In this document: positions 8,337-16,193 of the stretch, one piece after another
How the letters are laid out: the number at the start of each line of letters is the position of its first letter
Numbering within the stretch: position 1 is the first letter of the stretch
Assembly: GCA_026770615.1 (NCBI GenBank)
Contig: MU631693.1
Coordinates: 6,866 to 23,790, forward strand
Source of the DNA: Pavlovales sp. CCMP2436
Taxonomy: Eukaryota > Haptophyta > Pavlovophyceae > Pavlovales
DNA: 16,925 bases
Reading direction: 5' to 3'
The notes under the pieces: generated by a model
What the model saw: the letters and a program-made list of their open reading frames with translations, nothing else
Databases searched by the model: none
What the model was told of the DNA's origin: nothing
Translations under genes and position numbers: made by a program

Positions 8337-9557
8337 GTATGTTATCCTTGTGTACGCCGAAGACAACGCTTATAGCGTTCCTAGCCCCTTTCGACTGCAT
8401 ATCACTGTACTGCTCCATAATCGGGATGAGAAGAGAAAAATAGGTAACCAAACGCTGCCTCTGTGCCGCCGCGTCTGCCTCGTTCTTGAAAGGGAGCCTG
8501 CGCTGGTCGGTGAGCTCCCACATCATCTGGTACTGCGCACTAGTGAAAGGGATCCCCAAACGATCCACCCCTGGCTGCCGCTTCATTACGGGTCTGATAT
8601 TAACAGCTCCACCTCCTCCTGACCCTGACCCTGACGATTTCGAGGGTGAATCGAAACCGACTTCCCGGCGTGGTAGCGGCACTTGACCCTGGCCTCGACC
8701 TTGGCCTGCTTGTGCCCCGGATGTCGACGCCGACTGGAAGGTTGGGGGCGTGCTAGGACCTGCAGGCGGCGTGGGTGGCGTGTATGTGAGCCGGGGTGGC
8801 TGTTGAGATGTCGACTGAGATGTCTGAGACGATTGTGTGTCCCCCTGAGGCGCTCTTACGAACCCTGGAGGCAATGCAGGCCCGGAGAAGATCCCTCGCG
8901 TAGTCGCCACGGGTGGGGAAGGCAAAAAGGGTGCGAGCGTGACCGACGGGTTGACCTGGAAGCGCCTTGTATCACGACCAACCTGCCGGGGGACCATGGC
9001 CAGTAGGTTAGGGGCGGACCCTCCTCCAGGGGGCATTGAGACCATCGGAGCGGCCTGTGCGGTCGGAGGCTGCACTCGGCTATAGAATACTTGGTCGCCC
9101 CGGCCGCCCGCGACGGCGCCTCGCGGGGCCATGAAGGGCGAGCTTGTGTTGTTGAAGGGGCGCTCCCGTCCGTTTAGCATCGGTGTCATGCGAGCTGGTA
9201 TGATAGTGCGGTTAAGCACGGCCTCGCCACGCATATTACTGAGCATATCGTCGTACACCCCCGCATCTCGGAATGCATTAAAAATGGTTTTTGGTTCGCG
9301 AGGCAGGCGGCGCGGAAGATCGAGTTGAGGCACGCTGTCTATTATTACTGGAAGCTTACTGTACCTAGATTCTCGGAAAAAGCATGGTGCCGTGGCCCGG
9401 TCATGTACGAGGGGGCGATCTTGCCAGCTGTGAAAATCGGGTGCATCGCGCCATCGTACGGCTGGCCGTTGAGAAGGTAGTGAGTCACACGGTTCCGTGG
9501 ATCGGTGTCTGTGAGGGCGAGGAGCCGATCTTTGTTGAGAGCATCGACTGAACCCAT
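8329..9557 (-). pseudogene. Pro/Ser/Gly-rich virion-type protein of unknown family, one -1 shift
   Basis: ATG at 9555-9557 opens a frame that stops at 9345, but the -1 frame is open from about 9380 to the TGA at 8329-8331. The two meet at the five-base run 9377-9381 (T5 on the coding strand); the protein-like sequence continues across this point, giving about 409 residues. The N-terminal ~140 residues look folded. The middle (roughly 140-330) is Pro/Ser/Thr/Gly-rich with SSGSGSGGGG-type linkers, and the last ~80 residues are predicted helical (YQMMWELTDQRRLPF onward). A GTG at 9331-9333 is an alternative start for the second part. It lies between the ATPase and the fibre in a same-strand run of genes, which suggests a structural or assembly protein. 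Family not recognised. Confidence 0.65.
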
Positions 9558-9586
9558 TGCTTGTTGCTTTGTGCTCGTGTCAGATA

Positions 9587-10366
9587 TTATTTTCCACGGT
9601 ATGTAATTTTTGCAAACTTGTTGTATATGAGTGAATTTCCTATGTCGAGGAACATGAACTGATGTGAGTCGACACCTGGTGCAAAAGCGTGATTATAGAG
9701 CGCTTGGAACTCGCTTTTGTCACGAGGTACTAGCTCTTCCCGAATACTTTCAAGCTCTCGGAGGTTGCTGACCCGAAATAGAAATAATGCTGAGATGAGC
9801 TTACGTACGGTGAGCGGTACGGATCAGTACGTCTGTGTAATTACCCAAACCGAAACTCGGAGATGTCTCCTATTGCATATCAACTTTTCTAGAGCTGACC
9901 TCAGTGTATTGTCCTTTAGACTTGCCATGAAATCGTCAATTATAATCAAAGAGTTCTCTTTCTTTTTAGATGCAATCTCAAGCTTCGAGATGACACGCTC
10001 GAGCGACTCCTTGTTCAATTCGTGATACACTTTGTCGTGACCTTGAAACGGAGAGTCGCTCATGGACGCGAAGCTAGTCGCTGGGACGTAGAGATGTACG
10101 TTGTTAAAAACTCTGGCGTAGATGCTTGGAGCCGTTTGAGTGAGCAGGGCCGTGGAGAGGCTGGTTTTCCCACTACGAGGTGGTCCGATAAAACAAGCAA
10201 ACATGTTTTGAGCGGGGAGGGGTTCCGGTATATTCCCCAGTGCATTGTCTACGCTGAAGCGAGGTATTGTCAGTCGTATTTCGTTGCTTTCTTCAAGAAC
10301 TCGATCTGTCGAGTGGTCCGTCGATGTGTTCGTCGGGTCGTCAGAGGGCTTAGTCGTTTCCACCAT
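9587..10366 (-). pseudogene. A32-like (FtsK-HerA) genome-packaging ATPase with in-frame TGA
   Basis: Pumps viral DNA into the capsid. ATG at 10364-10366. Walker A GPPRSGKT at residues 61-68, Walker B SLIIIDD at 139-145, NRRH at 166-168 as the likely arginine-finger region, and WVITQTY at 174-180, all in the order usual for packaging ATPases of polinton-like and NCLDV viruses. A TGA at 9824-9826 follows QTY directly. The same frame then continues with family-like sequence (LTVRKLISALFLFR, then NLRELESIREEL and an FLDIGNSL strand) to a TAA at 9587-9589, a total of about 259 codons. The stop is a single substitution, most simply CGA to TGA, a CpG-type C-to-T change. It truncates the conserved C-terminal segment, so the product is probably inactive unless TGA is read through. 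Confidence 0.85.
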
Positions 10367-10383
10367 TGAGTCTATACCTGTTC

Positions 10384-10397
10384 TATATTTTATATTA
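10384..10397 (-). promoter_or_regulatory. TATA-like promoter of the ATPase gene
   Basis: On the minus strand TAATATAAAATATA lies 18-31 bases upstream of the ATPase ATG. It shares the core ATATAAAATA with the element before the fibre gene. Confidence 0.5.
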
Positions 10398-10410
10398 CGG
10401 TCACATTCGT

Positions 10411-10942
10411 TTACACATGACGTATCGAGATGGGTTGACGCTCGTAATAGCGGATTGGGGGCTGCGCAGGGGACGCTTCCACGGTCTCAGTCGTCCTCAC
10501 CGGGTCATAAGGGGTCGCAGTCGGTTGGGTGGGTGGCTGGTGCGGCGTTTGGTGCGTTTGGTGCGTTTGGGGCGTTTGCTGCGTTTGCTGCGTTTGGTTA
10601 GAGCCTGCCACCGCGAACCCGTACTTGCCGGCAAGCTTCAGTGCCATTGCGTATTCTTCCAGTGCTGCTTTTCGCGAGCCTTCTCCGATGCAGCCGCGAC
10701 CCTTAAAAATTTTGCATCCGCAAGTATCTGCACACGTCTCGCGTTGGCCGCAAGGTAGTTTAAGCACTGTTTTTCGGAGGGAACCCTCTTTGCCTTGACT
10801 GGTGCGGTCGACGGGGCGGCCGACGAGACGGTCGAAGTGACTGGCACTGGCAAATTTGTTTCCGGCGCGACGGGTTGCGGTGTGTTGTGGTGCACCACGG
10901 TAACAGCTGCTGGCTCCTCGGTTACTTCGCTCTTTTTTCCAT
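10411..10942 (-). pseudogene. Q/T/P-rich helical protein of unknown function, two -1 shifts
   Basis: ATG at 10940-10942. A -1 shift at the six-base run 10933-10938 and another at the four-base run 10669-10672 join three frames into about 178 residues. The order is an acidic/Val/Pro-rich N-terminus, a central helical and probably coiled-coil part (from SEKQCLNYLAANARR to ALEEYAMALKLAGKYGF), and a Gln/Thr/Pro/His-rich tail ending at 10411. The tail is encoded by a 9-bp tandem repeat. An alternative ATG at 10966-10968 opens the third frame directly, but its first part is less protein-like. The gene lies immediately upstream of the ATPase and opposite the penton gene. No family recognised; the joins rest on continuity of composition and helical pattern. 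Confidence 0.55.
10545..10597. repeat. 9-bp tandem repeat (gcgtttggt type)
   Basis: About six copies of gcgtttgXt/ggc-type units. Read on the minus strand they encode the QTQQTPQTHQT low-complexity tail of the preceding gene, staying in frame because the unit is 9 bases. Confidence 0.8.
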
Positions 10943-11034
10943 GACAACGCTGGTACTTGTAAGGTCATTAAATATTTATTACCTAAGTTTTAGCCGATGA
11001 AAAGAATGTGCGCGACTGTCATAACGAAACGATC
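10943..11034. promoter_or_regulatory. Divergent promoter region of the two virion gene blocks
   Basis: This 92-bp gap separates the start of the minus-strand block (ATG 10942) from the plus-strand penton/capsid block (ATG 11035). It contains one AT-only core, ttaaatatttatt at about 10968-10980, which is nearly symmetric and could serve both directions. No other element is evident. Confidence 0.45.
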
Positions 11035-11804
11035 ATGGTGCTCGTCTCTACCTGTGTTCAGACCAAGCAGACAAGTATATTATTGATGTGGATCGCACAG
11101 ACAGTGTGGTTTTCGATTTGAACCCTGGCATCTCTCTCGCCGCACGGGAATCCATGTACGTCCGCCTAGAAAGCGCCTCTATCCCGATCATGCAGCCTAA
11201 CGTAAACAGCAAAAATAATACGTTCGTCTTGTTGCTCGCAGGAGACGAGATGTCGGTTGTCACGATCCCGGTTAGTCAATATACGAGCGGCGAGTCCCTT
11301 GCTAGTGCCATGAATTCGACTTCTGCCATGTTGTCCGCGATGGTGAGCTTGACCTTTGACGCCCTTACGAATAAATTGACATTCTCACACGGTCAAGCCG
11401 GTAATATATCGATAGCGACCAACGAGACTACGACGGCTCACAAAATACTAGGAATGAACAAGAGCTTTAATATACTGATTCCTTCGGGCGTCTCTACCTC
11501 TGCACCGCGTATGATAGACCTAGGTGGAGCTCGCTCGATCCTTATAGCATCGGAATCGTTTGAGCTGGATGTTCAGGACTCGCTGAAAAGCGTGGGTGGG
11601 AGTACGACTAACTTGCTGTCGTGCGTGCCTGTCTCGGTGGGGTATGGGGACATCCAGACGTTCAAATCCGATTCAGCACCGTATATGAACGCTCGCCGGC
11701 GCAACCTCAGCTCGGTCGTGATCAGCCTCCTAGACGAGAACCAGCTCTCCTATGACACACAGGCCCTATCGTGGTCTATCGTGGTTGATGTGATGGTCGA
11801 CTAG
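11035..11804 (+). CDS. Penton-type minor capsid protein
   Basis: Single jelly-roll protein at the capsid vertices. The frame used runs from a stop at 11022-11024 to the TAG at 11802-11804. Recognisable pieces in order: an RLYLCSDQAD strand near the start, ESMYVRLESASIPIMQPNVN, a TNKLTFSHG strand, NETTTAHKILGM, GGARSILIASES, and TTNLLSCVPV near the C-terminus, the usual series in polinton and PLV pentons. The only ATG in the right place (11035) is in another frame. One missing base just after it (a GG at 11037-11038) would put it in frame and give about 256 residues. Otherwise the first in-frame start is a GTG at 11088, which would delete the first strand. Followed after 57 bases by the pVI-like gene. 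Confidence 0.8.
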
Positions 11805-11861
11805 CCGCTTTTGCCTCTATCGTTTTAATATCTCGCGCACTATTACATATAAACATCAAAA

Positions 11862-12208
11862 ATGAATTGGGGTCGTTTCGGAAGAAGCGTCGCACGTTGG
11901 GGCTCCAACGCAATACCAAAAATACAGAAATTTGACCGGCAGTCCGGTATTCTTGCCCAAACAGCGCAGCCGACATCGCCTCGAGGGTCGCCAATACCGC
12001 ACGAATGGGCTTGACGGCTATAGAAAATTCGCAGCTGGGGCAAATCCCAGGGGCGGGAGAGGTCTTGGGGTTCGGGCGTGATTTGCTCAACGGGCTCTCA
12101 GCCGGCGCCAGGGTGGCTGGACGAGTAGGCAATTTCGCTTCCGATGTAGGTGGTTCGAAGGAACTGCGTGGTCTGACGAGCCAGTTCGAGCGCGCGGCCA
12201 ATTCGTGA
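11862..12208 (+). pseudogene. Small pVI-like virion protein, one -1 shift
   Basis: ATG at 11862, preceded by ATATAAAC within 20 bases. The first frame (starting MNWGRFGRSVARWG) is basic and amphipathic. It stops at 12012, while a second frame carrying ADIASRVAN and an Ala/Gly-rich helix series (residues ending RAANS) is open to the TGA at 12206-12208. A -1 shift around 11964-11968 joins them into about 115 residues. An amphipathic N-terminus followed by a Gly/Ala-rich tail, lying between penton and major capsid genes, resembles the small pVI/pX-like internal capsid proteins of adenovirus-related and polinton-like viruses. That assignment is by position and composition only. The second half could also start at the ATG at 12005. 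Confidence 0.5.
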
Positions 12209-12295
12209 TGTAGATGACGTTGATGACGTCGGTTGGCGTCGTTGCCAGAAGAATCTGAAATAAAAATCTATGGTCCTTGTACACAGAAAAAATGT

Positions 12296-13557
12296 ATGGA
12301 GTCAATTCCCTCATTCTACCAATATGAGCCCAGGCCACTAGCCCCACCGGCGGAAATGTTGCGGCACTACCTGACTTCGAGCTCGGGCGCGTCTGCGATT
12401 AGCGGGGGTCAGAAGGCAACGTTCGATATCCAGGCAGGATTACCGGGGCTCCACCTAGATGGCTCACAGACAGTTTTGAGTTTTACCATCAACAACAACA
12501 ACCCAACGCCGATGACGCTCGACGGAGGTGCTGTCTCTTGTATTGCGTTGCTGGACTTTTTTTCGGTTCCCAGCACATTAGCTCAATTTCGGAGTACGGC
12601 GCTCTCTTCGCAATTATTCAGGACTTTACCACTGACTTGGATTCACTACGCTCAAGCGGGACCATGCGTGGTATAGCGGATTACACGGTCACTTCAAATG
12701 ACCCTACAAGCCTCGTTTCTTCATACTATAACCGATCGGGAGCCACCATCCCTGCCAATTTATCGTTGACCGTAGCTCTTCCAATCATGAACCCGCTCGG
12801 CACGCTAGCTATGAAAACTATCCCCTTGAATGCCCTCAAGGAAAGCATTCGTCTAGAGGTAAAATTCGCGCCCCAAGTGGAGTGGGCTACTTATGACAAT
12901 GCTGGAGCTTCTACGTCGGGTTGCATTATAAGCAATCTGAAGCTCCACCTTTCCGAGGTGCGTATCGATGGTGCTATCGAGGCTGCGATGTACGCTTCGC
13001 TGGGAGGCGTCGTCACAGTACCCAGTTTTGATTATTCTCATTATCGCTCGACTGTGAGCGCAAATTCCGGCTTCATCTCAATGCAGATACCGGTGCGGGC
13101 GTCAAGTTGCTGAAATATCTTCGTTGCCTTTAGAGAGTCAGCGGTCGCATCTCCCCACTCGCGAAAAGCCGTCACCACGCGGACTCGCGCTGGCTGCGAG
13201 AATTACAAGTTTCGGCTGGACGCGATGGTGGTTCCCCAGTCAGCCATAAATTGCACCGGAAGTGCGGCGGAAGCAAGATTCGAGCTATCGAAAGCAGTTG
13301 GCTCAGGTATCTCGGATTCGGCTGCTCGCTCCTGTATAAGCGCCTATGAATTCATCAATGATGGATTTTGTATCGGGTTATCCCTGCAGGCTTTCTCACA
13401 GTCTGATGCAATTTCGGACGGTATTTCGACCCAGCTTATGCACGTCTTATTTGAGTCGAAAATTGCCAGCGATAATCCTGCCCTGCTAGTGGACGTGTGG
13501 GTGCAGCACGAAAATTTTTTAGTGGCTCAGGGCGGCCTACTTTCCTACCAGTCGTAG
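12296..13557 (+). pseudogene. Double-jelly-roll major capsid protein, one -1 shift and one in-frame TGA
   Basis: Main shell protein, about 420 codons. I start it at the ATG at 12296, in frame with the first part. Family-like pieces are a FDIQAGLPGLHLDG segment with the following LSFTI strand, then SQHISSISEYGALFAII after the shift. Next come an ANLSLTVALPIMNPLGTLA block and a LRL-type strand (SIRLEVKFAP), and after the stop NIFVAFRES and YKFRLDAMVVPQ. The first frame passes into the second at the T7 run 12557-12563 (-1). A TGA at 13111-13113 interrupts the second frame, but the same frame is open again and family-like up to the TAG at 13555-13557. The TGA is one C-to-T change from CGA. The length is short for PLV capsid proteins, which are often over 500 residues. 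Confidence 0.85.
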
Positions 13558-14112
13558 GTCTAAAAAAATAACCAAGACCACCAATACCAAAAAAAAAACC
13601 AAGACACCACCCAAAACTTCCGTATTTTCGCGTTTTCACGAGTATGCTATTCCCAGTAGCCTCGCCCTCTAATGTATGCCATTCCGGTAGCCCCCTCAAA
13701 ACTTCCTATGTTTTTTGCACACGCACCACATTGTACCCAGCCGGCCTCCATCACTTCCACATGCTCCCTGTCGATCACACACACCTCCGTGGTGCCCCCT
13801 GTGGCCGCCCGCCCGTCTACCTCGTCCTTTAGCGAGCGCTATCACGATATCAAGAATCTCACATTTTTCCAAAGGTAGTAACCCTAACCCTAACCCTATT
13901 ACCCTTAGGCGAAAGTGTGATTTTTTCATTCGGTCTTTGGCGACGATAATCCTGCCGCGGTGGCTACCCACGCCTGCCACCCACCCCCTGGGACCTCTGG
14001 CGCACCCCCCGATGCCGCACCGCCGCTCTGACGACCTTCTGCCCCCGCAAAGTCGACTTTTCGAAAACGACATTTCGGCTAATTTAGGCTTGTGATTTTG
14101 TTTAAACAAATA
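13558..14112. other. Intergenic region between capsid and GIY-YIG genes
   Basis: No gene that I can support. It begins with A-rich and accaagac-type repeats including an A10 run near 13590-13600. It continues C-rich and pyrimidine-biased (13720-14050) with a telomere-like array in the middle. Long frames here on both strands are Pro/Arg/Gly/His-rich composition artefacts, and the convergent genes on either side probably end their transcripts here. Confidence 0.5.
13879..13899 (+). repeat. Telomere-like TAACCC array
   Basis: Three perfect CCCTAA units (TTAGGG on the other strand) followed by a degenerate one (ctattaccctta). TTAGGG is a common eukaryotic telomere unit. Three copies are above chance in such a short region but could be an interstitial remnant or coincidence. 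Confidence 0.6.
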
Positions 14113-14799
14113 TCAAATATTTCGCCCCCTATAGGTGAGCTGGTATAGCGGTTCGGGACTGCGAGCGTCTCTGAATCTCCGCGTGGTTCCATTATCAACA
14201 CCGGCGACAGTGGCTCCACCTCCACGTCCGATCACCTGCACCTTCCCAACCTGACGCACGTTGCGCTCCCACAGACTCCGAGTGAGCACGTTTGGAATAA
14301 ACGGTAACACCAAATCCTGGTTGAGTGATGTGTTCGAGCCACCCTGTTTCAGTATTTGTCCGGTTCCTCGCTCGAACGTGTACCATAATCCATCGACTGT
14401 TGTTCCTAAGGCTGCCAGCAACTGGGCGATCGCCGCGTGGAAGTCTCCGGGTGCTCCAAGCCAGCGTCGCCATTCTTTGTCTCGAGGTGGAGTCCCCCAT
14501 CCGTTTTGTTCACTAGCTAGGTTGAGCACACGTGTCTCGCGGGCGCGGACAAGCGATGGCGAGACTACCAGATATCCCACCAGGTCAAAGGAGTTGCCAG
14601 GTGCAGCGTGCGGCATGTAGTGGCTGTAGCCATTCATCGCCCTCGAAAAGATGTTTGTTGTCAACCCAAGTTTCACGAACGGGACCTCGCTCCATCCAGG
14701 CCAGATGATGTAGATTCCGCTCACCCGTTTGCCGCTCACGTTTGCGTTTGCGAGTGCCCTCCCGACTTGCGTGGCGCGATCGACTGAATCTTCCATCAT
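14113..14799 (-). CDS. GIY-YIG family endonuclease (T5orf172-like)
   Basis: Predicted 228-residue DNA endonuclease. SGIYIIW at 27-33 gives the GIY strand. FVKLGLTTN at 41-49 is the second strand, with KLG in place of YIG. R53 in the following helix (FSRAMNGY) and E88 in RARETRVLN are the likely catalytic Arg and Glu. This pattern fits the T5orf172-type branch found in polintons and PLVs (for example the Tlr6F-like proteins) better than classical homing GIY-YIG enzymes. The C-terminal ~100 residues are not recognised and may bind DNA. Start is one of two ATGs at 14794-14799; GATAAATA lies about 30 bases upstream. Frame intact. It is the last virus-type gene before the repetitive flank, so it may sit near the right end of the element. 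Confidence 0.75.
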   Translation of the reverse strand: MMEDSVDRATQVGRALANANVSGKRVSGIYIIWPGWSEVPFVKLGLTTNIFSRAMNGYSHYMPHAAPGNSFDLVGYLVVSPSLVRARETRVLNLASEQNGWGTPPRDKEWRRWLGAPGDFHAAIAQLLAALGTTVDGLWYTFERGTGQILKQGGSNTSLNQDLVLPFIPNVLTRSLWERNVRQVGKVQVIGRGGGATVAGVDNGTTRRFRDARSPEPLYQLTYRGRNI

Positions 14800-14867
14800 C
14801 CTTCCTCTTTCTTGTTAGCCACCCCGGTATTTATCTCCGTGACAGCCCGCCGCTCCATGCCGCAACA

Positions 14868-15035
14868 TGCGCCCTCCGTCGCGCACCCCCGGTCCCAGCC
14901 ATTACCGATTTCTGCGGGCCCCAGCCATTCCCGATTTTAGCGGGCTGAAGACTTCCAGATTTTTTCGATGGCGGCGCCGCCCGACCTCCATACCGCAACA
15001 TACGGCGACGTCCATACCGCGTCATACTCGTGATT
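14868..15035. repeat. Diverged copies of the downstream satellite
   Basis: Contains cagccattcccgatttt, ccgcaacatac and cataccgcgtc pieces that recur in the ~135-bp repeat at 15548-15845, in the same order but with other spacing. It marks the transition into host-type repetitive DNA. No gene seen in 14800-15073. Confidence 0.55.
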
Positions 15036-15073
15036 CTCGGCATGATCTTACAAGGAAACTCGAGGATTTACGA

Positions 15074-15369
15074 GTTTGTCGACTCTAGGGGTCTTCAAAT
15101 ATGATCGCCGCACGGGATTCCTGCTCGCTCAAATATGACTCCTTTTAGCCTTTTCTTGATGCGTAGGGGTTTATATAAACTACTAAAATAAATCTAGAGA
15201 AAAGAATGTTACACAGGATAATAAGAAAAACGAATATAATTCTCCATGGGCCCTGCCACCCTTTCCTCTGCTGCGCGCACGCACTCGAAAAAGGCCAAAA
15301 GGAGTCATATTTGAGCGAGCGGGATTCTCGTCGCGCGATCATATTTGAAGACCTTTACACTAGGCAAAC
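15074..15369. mobile_element. Foldback/MITE-like element with ~80-bp imperfect inverted repeats
   Basis: The left arm (15074-15155) and the right arm (15288-15369) are inverted copies: gctcaaatatgactcctttt pairs with aaaaggagtcatatttgagc, and gtcttcaaatatgatcg with cgatcatatttgaagac. The ~130-bp centre is AT-rich with a palindromic tttatataaa and has no ORF. A third, partial copy of the arm follows at about 15378-15415. The structure suits a non-autonomous DNA transposon or a hairpin; no target-site duplication is obvious. Confidence 0.65.
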
Positions 15370-15450
15370 TTGTCCGGAAAATCATATTTGATCGCGAGAG
15401 ATTCTCGTCGCGCAAACGAACCCTGACGAGCTTACAATCGTGATTTCTAG

Positions 15451-15490
15451 TTAGCTCACGTTAGCTCACGTTAGAGCGTGTTAGATCTTG
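15451..15490. repeat. 10-bp tandem repeat (ttagctcacg)
   Basis: Two perfect ttagctcacg units followed by two diverged ones (ttagagcgtg, ttagatcttg). Noncoding. Confidence 0.8.
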
Positions 15491-15547
15491 TTAGGCTTGA
15501 TGGACTCCACCTAGGCCCCACCCTTCCCCCACCTCGGTCTTCGCCTT

Positions 15548-15845
15548 CGTCGCCCACATCGCCGCCGCCGCCGCCGCCGCCCGCCGCACACATCGCAACA
15601 TACCTCGACGTCGCCCAGCCATTCCCGATTTATGTTTGTAGACCTTAGACTTCCCGATTTTCGATGTCGCAACATACCGCGTCGTCGCCCACATCGCTGC
15701 CGCCGCCGCCGCCGCCGCCCGCCGCACACATTGCAACATACCGCGTCGTCGCCCAGCCATTCCAGATTTTTTATTTTCGTATACTTAGACTTCCCGATTT
15801 TCGATGTCGCCACATGCCGCGTCGTCGCGCACACCACCCCCGGCC
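15548..15845. repeat. Satellite-like repeat, period about 135-140 bp
   Basis: Units start at cgtcgcccacatcg (15548, 15683; a weaker start at 15823). Each unit holds a gcc trinucleotide run, ccgcacaca, gcaacatacc, a cccagccattcc block and cttcccgattttcgatgtcgc. Long frames across it on both strands are products of the repeat and not genes. Confidence 0.75.
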
Positions 15846-15891
15846 GCCACCAGCCGCCACAGAGGCCCGCGAAGTCAAACTCGTGCTTCGC

Positions 15892-16193
15892 GAGCGGCGG
15901 GACAGGCTTTAATCTCCATTTATCTCTATTTATCTCCATTTATCTATATTAATCGTAATTGCGCCGCCGAGCTCCACCTAGGCCCCCTCTCCCCCCCCTC
16001 CATTTCTGCGGTCTACCGTGATCTACCGCGATCTACCGCGATCTACCGAGAATCGACCGCGATCTACCGAGAATACACCACGACCTTGAGAATCGAACGA
16101 GATCGACCTAGCCCCGCGAGATCCCCCCCGGCCCAGCTGATGGATTCTGACAATTCGAGAGGCGCCGAAGGCGATTAAAGCCTGTCCCCGCTC
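15892..16193. mobile_element. MITE-like element with 21-bp terminal inverted repeats
   Basis: gggacaggctttaatc at 15899-15914 is the exact reverse complement of gattaaagcctgtccc at 16173-16188. Extending outward, gagcgg and ccgctc continue the match with one 2-base gap. The interior has tttatctccat-type repeats (about 15913-15950) and 10-bp gatctaccgc repeats (16010-16074), with no ORF of note. Size and structure suit a non-autonomous DNA transposon. I see no clear target-site duplication. Confidence 0.6.
16010..16074. repeat. 10-bp tandem repeat (gatctaccgc)
   Basis: About six units of gatctaccgc/gatctaccga and the variant aatcgaccgc, inside the MITE-like element. Confidence 0.8.

Noticed and set aside
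8255..8443. Small plus-strand ORF with a DHED repeat
   Set aside because: The repeat arises from the 12-bp DNA array and the rest is antisense to the P/S-rich protein gene.
9824..13113. TGA reassigned as a sense codon in the host or virus
   Set aside because: TGA ends the helicase, lipase, GIY-YIG gene and other genes at sensible positions, and Trp and Cys use their normal codons throughout; two nonsense changes are simpler.
13696..14109. 137-codon minus-strand ORF in frame after the GIY-YIG stop
   Set aside because: It runs through the telomere-like array and is Arg/Gly-rich; no sign of a real readthrough domain.
15491..16178. Ala/Arg- and Pro-rich ORFs on both strands
   Set aside because: They are made of the satellite and trinucleotide runs.
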